Source: Paracoccus sp. S3-43 (lineage in GTDB: Bacteria; Pseudomonadota; Alphaproteobacteria; Rhodobacterales; Rhodobacteraceae). From it: a stretch of 64,000 bases of DNA. The stretch is from the NCBI RefSeq assembly GCF_029027965.1, contig NZ_CP119082.1:2212001-2276000 (forward strand), given 5' to 3'. Under the pieces are notes generated by a model that saw only the letters and a program-made list of their open reading frames with translations, made no database searches and had not been told where the DNA came from. Position numbers and translations under genes: made by a program. Below, piece by piece: positions 1 through 9,460 of the stretch; position 1 is the first letter of the stretch, and each line of letters begins with the position of its first letter.

Positions 1-27
1 GGCGGGCCGGAACTGCTGGACGCATGA
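1..27 (+). CDS. 3' end of an upstream gene (partial)
   Basis: Frame 1 reads through eight codons (ending LLDA) to a TGA at 25-27, one base before the ATG at 29. The tight spacing suggests the tail of a gene co-transcribed with the following dehydrogenase. Too little is present to name it. Confidence 0.4.
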   Translation, partial: GGPELLDA

Positions 28-28
28 G

Positions 29-751
29 ATGGACCTGAGGAACAGCCGCGCCATCGTCACCGGCGGCGCATCGGGCCTTGGGGCGGCCACCGCCGACTGG
101 TTCCGCGCACGGGGCGCCGCCGTCGTGGTCCTGGACCGGGCGGCGGGCGACGATCCGAATCATGTCCAGGCCGACGTGACCCGCGCGGACAGCGCGGCGT
201 CGGCCATCGCGCGGGCGGTGGAGCTGATGGGCGGCATCGACATCTGCGTGAACTGCGCGGGCATCGTGATCGGCCAAAAGACCGTGGGCCGGACCGGGCC
301 GCACGACCTCGACGCCTTTCGCCGCGTGGTCGAGGTGAACCTGATCGGCAGCTTCAACATCCTGCGGCTGGCGGCGGTGGAAATGGCGCGCAACGGGCGG
401 ACGGAAAACGGCGTGATCGTCAACACGGCCTCGGTCGCGGCCTTCGACGGGCAGAAGGGACAGGCGGCCTATGCCGCGTCCAAGGCCGGGATCGCCGGGA
501 TGACCCTGCCGCTGGCGCGCGACCTGGCGGGGCTGGGGATCCGCGTCTGCGCCATCGCGCCGGGCATCTTCGCCACGCCGATGCTGCGCGGCCTGCCCCA
601 GGACGTGCAGGACGGGCTGGCGGCCGAAGTCACCTTCCCGCCCCGGCTGGGCGATCCGCAGGAATTCGCGCGGCTGGCCGCCCATATCGTCGAGAACGCC
701 TATCTCAACGGCGAGGTGATCCGCCTGGACGGCGCGTTGCGGATGCGCTGA
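29..751 (+). CDS. SDR-family NAD(P)-dependent oxidoreductase
   Basis: Cytosolic short-chain dehydrogenase of 240 residues, the normal size for a classical SDR. The N-terminal nucleotide-binding motif TGGASGLG is at 11-18, the NCAG motif at 75-78, the catalytic serine about 135, and Y148/K152 form the YxxxK pair. The layout resembles type-2 3-hydroxyacyl-CoA dehydrogenases (HSD10-like), but the substrate cannot be fixed from sequence. The start is one base past the stop of the gene running in from the left, so it is probably distal in an operon that lies mostly outside the window. The following binding-protein gene is 93 bases downstream on the same strand. Confidence 0.9.
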   Translation: MDLRNSRAIVTGGASGLGAATADWFRARGAAVVVLDRAAGDDPNHVQADVTRADSAASAIARAVELMGGIDICVNCAGIVIGQKTVGRTGPHDLDAFRRVVEVNLIGSFNILRLAAVEMARNGRTENGVIVNTASVAAFDGQKGQAAYAASKAGIAGMTLPLARDLAGLGIRVCAIAPGIFATPMLRGLPQDVQDGLAAEVTFPPRLGDPQEFARLAAHIVENAYLNGEVIRLDGALRMR

Positions 752-844
752 TCAACGACCCCTCAGGGCCGCGCGATGCCCTTGCGCCAGGGTTTGGCCG
801 CCGCTAGCGTTCGGGGCGAACCGCCCAACAGGAAGGCCGATCTC

Positions 845-1885
845 ATGCGCTTGCTGACCACCACCGCCCTCGCCTCTGCCATCGCCCTGCCCGCCCTGGC
901 GGCGGACCGCGAACTGACCGTCTTCGACTGGGCGGGGTTCGAGGAACCGTCGATCTTCCAGGCCTATATCGACAAGCACGGCGACAGCCCGACCTATGCC
1001 TTCTATGGCGACGACGACGAGGCGTTTCAGAAGGTCGCCTCGGGCTTCAAGGCCGACGTGGCCCATCCGTGCAGCCAGATGGTCAGCAAATATCGCGACG
1101 CCGGGCTGATCGAGCCGTGGGACACCGCGAAGATCCCGAATTTCGACAAGATCGACCCGCGCTTCCTGGATTCGGCGGTCTTCAAGGATGATGCCGGCGT
1201 CTGGTTCATCCCGGTCGACTGGGGCGCCGCGGCCATCGCCTATAACACCGAAACCGTCCCGGCCGAAGATGTGGCGACGCTGCAAGTCTTTACCGACCCG
1301 AAATACCAGGGCCGCACCTCGCTGCCCGATTCGTCGGACGACGTGTGGGCGCTGGCCTATCTGGCGACCGGCACGACCGACTGGACCGACGTGACCGACG
1401 AACAGTTCCAGGCCGCCGCCGACTGGCTGCGCCAGGCGCATCAGAACGTCGCCGCCTATTGGGCCGATCCCTCGGAACAGGCGCAGCTGATGGCGTCGGG
1501 CGCGGTGGATGTCACCTGGTCCTGGAACGATGTCCTGTCGCTCCTCCAGGCCGAGGGCTATCCGGTGGGCTTCCAGCGCGAGCCGGCCGAAGGGTCGTCC
1601 ACCTTCTTCTGCGGCTATGTGAACCTGAAGGACGGGCCGGGCAACGAAGACAAGGCCTATGACTTCATCAACGCCTGGCTGGAACCTTCGGCGGCCAAGG
1701 GGCTGCTGGACACGATCGGCTATGGCCACACCTCGACCGAGGCGATGGCGACGATCGCCAATGAGCCCGCCGTCGCCATGGGCCTGGCCCAGATCGAGGC
1801 CCCGATCCTGGCGCAGACCCCCAACGATCCCGCGCAGCGCGAGAAGCAGCTGGCCGAGTTCGAGAAGATCAAGGCCGGGTTCTGA
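845..1885 (+). CDS. Polyamine-type ABC transporter periplasmic binding protein
   Basis: Extracellular solute-binding protein of 346 residues, PotD/PotF-like (SBP_bac_8 type). The ATG at 845 is chosen because it opens a clear Sec signal peptide (MRLLTTTALASAIALPALAA, cleavage about residue 20) and follows AGGAAGG; an in-frame ATG at 776 would bury the signal. The mature protein starts with the VFDWAGFEEP-type strand typical of spermidine/putrescine binders. No permease or ATPase genes follow; the next gene is convergent metH. Its partners must lie left of the window or elsewhere. The ligand is inferred from family resemblance only. Confidence 0.85.
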   Translation: MRLLTTTALASAIALPALAADRELTVFDWAGFEEPSIFQAYIDKHGDSPTYAFYGDDDEAFQKVASGFKADVAHPCSQMVSKYRDAGLIEPWDTAKIPNFDKIDPRFLDSAVFKDDAGVWFIPVDWGAAAIAYNTETVPAEDVATLQVFTDPKYQGRTSLPDSSDDVWALAYLATGTTDWTDVTDEQFQAAADWLRQAHQNVAAYWADPSEQAQLMASGAVDVTWSWNDVLSLLQAEGYPVGFQREPAEGSSTFFCGYVNLKDGPGNEDKAYDFINAWLEPSAAKGLLDTIGYGHTSTEAMATIANEPAVAMGLAQIEAPILAQTPNDPAQREKQLAEFEKIKAGF

Positions 1886-1891
1886 GAAAAG

Positions 1892-1947
1892 CCGGGGGAC
1901 TTCACGTCCCCCGGACCCCCTGTGGGATATTTGCGTGAAGAAGAAAG
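1892..1947 (+). terminator. Dispersed 3'-end hairpin element, copy A
   Basis: Six bases after the binding-protein stop lies a perfect 9-bp stem (CCGGGGGAC / GTCCCCCGG, 1892-1914), then ACCCCC, TGTGGGATATTT and TGAAGAAGAAAG. It probably ends the binding-protein transcript against convergent metH. Copy F at 63216-63271 matches it closely, with a compensatory C-G to T-A change in the stem. Confidence 0.65.
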
Positions 1948-1955
1948 GCCGAGGC

Positions 1956-4677
<2,722 letters not shown>

Positions 4678-4685
<8 letters not shown>

Positions 4686-5721
4686 ATTCCGGCACCTTTC
4701 GCGGGCTGAACCGGGCCACGGCCTCGGCGATGGCGCGGATATGATCGGGCGTGGTGCCGCAGCAGCCGCCGACGACATTGACCAGACCTTCGCGGGCGAA
4801 TTCCGCGACCTGCGCGGCGGTGTCGTCCGGGCCTTCGTCATATTGGCCGAAGGCATTGGGCAGCCCGGCATTCGGATAGGCGCAGATATGGGTGTCGGCC
4901 ACGCCCGCCAGTTCCGCCAGATGCGGCCGCATGGCCGAGGCGCCAAGCGCGCAGTTCAGCCCCACCGACCAGGGCCGGGCATGGCGGATCGAATGCCAGA
5001 AGGCCGTGGGCGTCTGCCCCGACAGCGTGCGCCCCGAGGCATCGGTGATCGTGCCCGAGATCATCAGCGGCAGCGCCCGCCCATGCCCCTCCATCGCCTG
5101 GAGACAGGCGAAGATCGCCGCCTTGGCGTTCAGCGTGTCGAAGATCGTCTCGATCAGCAGGATATCGGAGCCGCCCTCGATCAGCGCCTGCGCCTGTTCG
5201 TGATAGGCGCGGCGCAGCTCCTCGAAGGTGACGGCGCGATAGCCGGGGTTGTTCACGTCCGGGCTGATCGAGGCGGTGCGGTTGGTCGGCCCGATCGCGC
5301 CCGCGACGAAACGCGGCCTGCCGTCCTGGGCGGTGGCGCGGTCCAGGGCGCGGCGGACGATGCGCGCGCCCTCGACATTCAGGTCGCGCACCGCCGCCTG
5401 CATCCCGTAATCGGCCTGGGCGATGGTGGTGGCGGAAAAGGTGTTCGTCTCGACGATATCGGCGCCCGCCTGGGCATAGCGGTAATGGATTTCCTCGACC
5501 GCCTCGGGCTGGGTCAGGATCAGCAGGTCGTTGTTGCCTTGCTGGGGATGGTCGGAATGGTGGCGGCAGGCATGGCCCGATCCCTGGCCGGTATAATCCT
5601 CCTCGGCCAGGCCCAGGTTCTGGATCTGCGTGCCCATCGCCCCGTCCAGGATCAGGATCCGTTCGGCGGCCAGCCGGTTCAGCACCTCGAAGGCGGGGGA
5701 TGGGGTCAGTCTGCCGGTCAT
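4678..5721 (-). CDS. metH: Methionine synthase, homocysteine S-methyltransferase part
   Basis: 347-residue homocysteine-binding module, the N-terminal quarter of single-chain MetH made as a separate protein. It starts with the [11 protein letters not shown] motif; zinc-ligand cysteines are seen in GLNCALGA and in [10 protein letters not shown] near the C terminus. The ATG at 5721 follows AAGGATGACACGA, a good ribosome-binding site; upstream in-frame ATGs overlap the promoter. It feeds homocysteine chemistry to the cobalamin protein encoded by the overlapping downstream gene. A sigma70-like promoter and a palindrome lie directly upstream. Confidence 0.92.
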
Positions 5722-5746
5722 CGTGTCATCCTTGCCAGAAGGCGCA

Positions 5747-5800
5747 GATATAGCGACGAAACGCCTTGGCGACAAATTCATAATCCTACAGAAGATTATG
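5747..5800 (-). promoter_or_regulatory. Candidate metH promoter and dyad operator
   Basis: Read on the minus strand: TTGTCG (5770-5775), a 17-base spacer, then TATATC (5747-5752), about 25 bases before the metH ATG. Just upstream of the -35 is a perfect inverted repeat CATAATC-N8-GATTATG (5779-5800). The position fits an activator or repressor of methionine synthesis; the protein is not identifiable. No SAM or SAH riboswitch fold was recognised in this leader. Confidence 0.5.
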
Positions 5801-5823
5801 AAAGCGCGGCATGTGCCTTTCAC

Positions 5824-5930
5824 CTTGGCTCAAATATCCTCGCGGCTTCGAAGCGCCCGGAAAAAGGTCCAGAGAACCTTTTCCAGCGAGGAAGGGGCCG
5901 ACCGGCCCACGCGGGGGGCGAAGCGCCCCC
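5824..5930 (-). terminator. Dispersed 3'-end hairpin element, copy B (interrupted)
   Basis: Immediately downstream of the manC stop on the minus strand is a GGGGGCG / CGCCCCC hairpin (5914-5930). About 75 bases further lies the block GAGGATATTTGAGCCAAGG (5824-5842), nearly the same as the one in copy D. The inserted bases between the two halves make this copy divergent. Probably the manC terminator. Confidence 0.45.
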
Positions 5931-5939
5931 GGCTTGCGG

Positions 5940-7373
5940 TCACTCCGCGCTGCTGCGGGCATAGATATCCTCGTATCGGATGATGTCGTCCTCGCCCAGA
6001 TAGCTGCCGGTCTGCACCTCGATCAGGACCATCGGCACCTTGCCGGGGTTTTCCATGCGGTGAACGGCGCCCAGCGGCACATAGATCGACTGGTTTTCCG
6101 TGACCAGCGTCACCTTGTCGTCCACCGTGACCTTGGCCGTCCCCGACACGACGATCCAGTGTTCGGACCGATGCACATGGCTTTGCAGCGACAGGGCCGC
6201 GCCCGGCTTCACGACGATGCGCTTGACCTGGAATCGGTCGGCCAGGGCCAGGGTCTCGAACCAGCCCCAGGGGCGGTGGTCGCGCGGAAAGGCGGTGGCC
6301 TGCTTGCGGCCCTTGTCCTTCAGCACGCTGACCGCCTGGCGCACGTCCTGAGCGCGGGATTTGTCCGCCACCAGAACGGCGTCGGCGGTGGCGACGACCA
6401 TCACGTCGGTCAGCCCGATGCCCACGACCTCCAGATCCTCGCTGTCGGACCGCAGCAGCACGTCATGGCAGTCGATGGCGGTGGAATGGCCGTCCGTCAC
6501 CACGCCATCGTCGGCGGGCGTCTCCAGCAGCGCCTCGCGCCAGACGGCGTCCCAGCCGCCCAGATCCGACCAGCGTTCGGAAAAGCGCACCACGGTCAGG
6601 TTGTCGGCCTTTTCCATCACCGCATAGTCGATGGACTGGTCCGGCAGGCTGTCCCATGGACCCTTGGCTAGGCGCAGGAAGCCGATGTCGTCCTTGGCCT
6701 GATCCAGCGAATCCAGCACTGGCGGCAGGTAGTCCGGGGCATGGGCGCGGAAGGCGTCGATCATGGTATCGGCGCGGAACAGGAAGATCCCCGCGTTCCA
6801 CAGGAAATTGCCCTGGGCCAGCATCTGCGCCGCCGTCTCCGCGTCGGGCTTTTCGACAAAGCGCGCCAGCGGCTGCGGACCCTCGCCCTGCCCGGCCAGT
6901 TCCAGATAGCCGTATCCGGTCTCGGCCCGGTCGGGGGTGATGCCGAAGGTGACGATCCGGCCTTCCGCCGCCGGACCCGCGCCCTGTCGCACGGCGCGGG
7001 CGAAGGCGGCCCCGTCCGGGATGACGTGATCGGACGGCGCGACCAGCAGCAGCCCCTCGGGATCCTTGGCCGCGACCATCAGCGCGGCGACCAGGATCGC
7101 GGGCGCCGTGTTGCGCACCGAGGGTTCGATGACGATGGCGCCGGGGCGGATGCCCGCCTGGTCAAGCTGCTCGGCCACGATGAAGCGGAAATCGGCGTTG
7201 GTCATGACCACCGGATCGGCGAAATCCGGTCCCGCCAGCCTGCGAGCCGATGCCTGGAACAGCGTCTGGTCCCCCACCAACGGCGCGAACTGCTTGGGAA
7301 AGCTCTTGCGCGACACCGGCCACAGCCGGGTGCCCGATCCGCCTGCCATCAGAACGGGGGTGATCTTGGTCAT
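5940..7373 (-). CDS. manC: Mannose-1-phosphate guanylyltransferase / mannose-6-phosphate isomerase
   Basis: Bifunctional ManC/CpsB-type enzyme (477 residues, usual length) making GDP-mannose for polysaccharide or lipopolysaccharide. The N-terminal nucleotidyltransferase motif LMAGGSGTRLWP is at about 8-19 with FPKQF following. The C-terminal type II isomerase is a cupin with the HRSEHWIVVSGTA stretch. The start at 7373 is chosen because the nucleotide-binding loop then sits at the N terminus; an ATG 33 bases upstream adds a short basic tail. It stands alone, flanked by the metH promoter and guaD, with no capsule genes beside it. Confidence 0.93.
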   Translation of the reverse strand: MTKITPVLMAGGSGTRLWPVSRKSFPKQFAPLVGDQTLFQASARRLAGPDFADPVVMTNADFRFIVAEQLDQAGIRPGAIVIEPSVRNTAPAILVAALMVAAKDPEGLLLVAPSDHVIPDGAAFARAVRQGAGPAAEGRIVTFGITPDRAETGYGYLELAGQGEGPQPLARFVEKPDAETAAQMLAQGNFLWNAGIFLFRADTMIDAFRAHAPDYLPPVLDSLDQAKDDIGFLRLAKGPWDSLPDQSIDYAVMEKADNLTVVRFSERWSDLGGWDAVWREALLETPADDGVVTDGHSTAIDCHDVLLRSDSEDLEVVGIGLTDVMVVATADAVLVADKSRAQDVRQAVSVLKDKGRKQATAFPRDHRPWGWFETLALADRFQVKRIVVKPGAALSLQSHVHRSEHWIVVSGTAKVTVDDKVTLVTENQSIYVPLGAVHRMENPGKVPMVLIEVQTGSYLGEDDIIRYEDIYARSSAE

Positions 7374-7448
7374 GACGCTGTCCCTTGCACGCTGATTACG
7401 CGCCAAGGGATAGCCTGCCGCGTCGCGCCGGGAAAGCCCGCCCGTCGC

Positions 7449-8732
7449 TCAACCCGCGGTTTTCATGGGCTGGCCCGCGACATAGGTCTGGGCGACGGAC
7501 CGGTCGTCGCCCATGATCTGCAGGACGAACAGTTCCTGCTCCAGCGTCTCGGCGCGGGCCATGCGCAGGGCCATCGCCGGGGTGGCGCGGGCGTCCAGCA
7601 CAACCAGGTCGGCCATGCTGCCGGGGTCCAGCGTGCCGATCCGGTCCGCCATCCCCAAGGCGACGGCGTTACCCCGCGTGATCCAGTGGAAGGCCGACAG
7701 CGGCGTCAGCTTCTGGCCGCGCAGTTGCAGGATCTTGTAGCCCTCGTTCAGGGTCTGCAACATCGAATAGCTGGTGCCGCCGCCGACATCGGTGGCGATG
7801 CCGCTGACGATCCCCGCCGCGCGCAGGCCGCCCTCGTCGAACAGCCCCGAGCCCAGGAACAGGTTCGAGGTCGGGCAGAACACCGCCCGGCTGCCGGTTT
7901 CCGCAATCCGCGCGATCTCTCGCGGGCGCAGGTGGATGGAATGGCCCAGCAGGGTCTTGTCGCCCAGCAGGCCATGGGTCTCGTAGATATCCAGGTAATC
8001 GCGCGCCTTGGGGTAGAGCGACAGGGTAAAGTCGATCTCTTCCAGGTTCTCGGACAGGTGGGTCTGGATGTGGCAATCGGGATGTTCGCGGGCAAGCTGG
8101 CCGGTCATCGCCATCTGTTCCGGCGTCGAGGTGATCGCGAAGCGCGGCGTGATCGCGTAACGCTGCCGCCCGGTGCCATGCCAGCGGGCGATCAGCGCCT
8201 TGCTGTCGTCGTATCCCTGCTGGGGCGTGTCCAGCACCTCGGGCGGGGCGTTGCGGTCCATCATCACCTTGCCCGCGACCATCGCCATGTTGCGGGCATG
8301 GGCGGCGGAAAACAGCGCCTCGGCGGATTCCGGGTGGACGGAACAGAAGGCGACCGCCGTGGTGGTGCCATGCGCGGTCAGCAGGTTCAGGAAGGCATCG
8401 GCCATGGCGGGGGCATGGCCCTGCTGGTTGAAGCGCGCTTCCTCGGGGAAGGTATAGGTGTTCAGCCAGTCCAGAAGCTGCGCGCCCCAGCTGGCGATCA
8501 CCTGCACCTGCGGGAAATGGATATGCGTGTCGATGAAGCCCGGCAGGATCAGGTGCGGGCGGTGGTCGGTTTCCTTCAGGCCGTCGCGGGCCAGCGTGGC
8601 GTAGTCGTCCACGGCGAGGATCCTGCCGTCCTCGATCAGGATCGCGCCGTCCTCGATATAGCGGTGGTTGTCGGTGGTGTCCTGGGGGTCGGCGTGGAAC
8701 CCCAGGACGCGGCCCCGGATCAGCTGTTGCAT
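7449..8732 (-). CDS. guaD: Guanine deaminase
   Basis: Amidohydrolase of 427 residues converting guanine to xanthine, the substrate of the xanthine dehydrogenase encoded just upstream in the same operon. Metal and active-site signatures: DTHIHFPQ near residue 68, HLSEN, GHSIHL and the late TDVGGG aspartate. Length and the TYTFPEEARF segment match GuaD rather than the 8-oxoguanine deaminase at 16 kb. Its ATG lies inside the 3' end of xdhC (13-base overlap), so translation is likely coupled. Expected order of transcription: xdhA-xdhB-xdhC-guaD. Confidence 0.94.
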   Translation of the reverse strand: MQQLIRGRVLGFHADPQDTTDNHRYIEDGAILIEDGRILAVDDYATLARDGLKETDHRPHLILPGFIDTHIHFPQVQVIASWGAQLLDWLNTYTFPEEARFNQQGHAPAMADAFLNLLTAHGTTTAVAFCSVHPESAEALFSAAHARNMAMVAGKVMMDRNAPPEVLDTPQQGYDDSKALIARWHGTGRQRYAITPRFAITSTPEQMAMTGQLAREHPDCHIQTHLSENLEEIDFTLSLYPKARDYLDIYETHGLLGDKTLLGHSIHLRPREIARIAETGSRAVFCPTSNLFLGSGLFDEGGLRAAGIVSGIATDVGGGTSYSMLQTLNEGYKILQLRGQKLTPLSAFHWITRGNAVALGMADRIGTLDPGSMADLVVLDARATPAMALRMARAETLEQELFVLQIMGDDRSVAQTYVAGQPMKTAG

Positions 8733-9460
8733 GGATATTTATATGAAGAAGAAGTTGCGGTCAGCCGCGCGATCAATTCGGCGGCGGTGAAGACGGCGAT
8801 GACCGCCGGGCGCTTGTCATGGGTGAAGCCCGCGCCGATGGGACAGGTCAGCGGCGCGGGGTCGATGCCCTTCGCCTTGGCGAAGCGGGTGAACTGGGCG
8901 CGTTTGGTGGTGCTGCCGATCATGCCGATATAGGTCAGGTCGTCGCGCGACAGCGCCTCGGCCGCCAGCAGGAAGTCGAGCGCGTGGTCGTGGGTCAGGA
9001 TCACCACCGCGCTGCCGGGGCGGGCGGCGCGGATTTCGGCCTCGGGCAGCGGGGTCAGTTTCGTGGCGATACCGGGGGCGGCCTGGGCCAGTTCCTCGGG
9101 GCGCGGGTCGATCAGGGTCGCGTTGACCGGCAAAGGGTGCAGCGCGAAGGCCAGGGCGCGGCCGACATGGCCCGCGCCGAAGATCAATGCGTCGGGATGA
9201 TCCTCGGGCGTCGGCCCTTCGCGGTCCAGGTGCAGGACCACGCGGCCGCCGCAGCATTGGCCGATCTCGGGGCCGAGGGGGATGTTCATCCGGGCCTCGG
9301 CCTCTCCGGCCGCCAGCATCTGCCGCGCGCGGTCGATGGCCATGTATTCCAGCTGGCCGCCGCCGATGGTGCCCTGGACCGAGGCGGGACCGACGAACAT
9401 CTCGGCCCCCGCCTCGCGCGGGGTAGAGCCCAGGGCCTGGATGACCCGGACCCGGATCAT
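8720..9460 (-). CDS. xdhC: Xanthine dehydrogenase accessory protein XdhC
   Basis: Chaperone that binds molybdenum cofactor and helps insert its sulfurated form into XdhB. 246 residues, short for the family. It starts with the typical GSTPREAGA segment, has a CCGGRV motif near 70 and a Rossmann-like GAGHVGRAL segment near 95-105. The ATG overlaps the xdhB stop by four bases (ATGA). The last residues (TSSSYKYPCNS) are encoded by a copy of a dispersed repeat (8733-8754), so the present C terminus may be a repeat-derived replacement of the original one. Confidence 0.92.
   Translation of the reverse strand: MIRVRVIQALGSTPREAGAEMFVGPASVQGTIGGGQLEYMAIDRARQMLAAGEAEARMNIPLGPEIGQCCGGRVVLHLDREGPTPEDHPDALIFGAGHVGRALAFALHPLPVNATLIDPRPEELAQAAPGIATKLTPLPEAEIRAARPGSAVVILTHDHALDFLLAAEALSRDDLTYIGMIGSTTKRAQFTRFAKAKGIDPAPLTCPIGAGFTHDKRPAVIAVFTAAELIARLTATSSSYKYPCNS
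8733..8754 (+). repeat. Dispersed element core, copy C, inside the xdhC/guaD overlap
   Basis: The plus strand reads GGATATTT, four bases, then a GAAGAAGAAG tail, the same block as in copies A, E and F, but without the GC hairpin. It is antisense to xdhC and guaD, encodes the last XdhC residues and abuts the guaD ATG at 8732. Confidence 0.5.

Noticed and set aside
5722..5830. SAM or SAH riboswitch upstream of metH
   Set aside because: The leader is short and none of the conserved cores or pseudoknot pairings could be found; a promoter plus dyad explains it better.
6741..8933. 730-codon plus-strand frame opposite manC and guaD
   Set aside because: Antisense shadow crossing two clear genes; no family resemblance.
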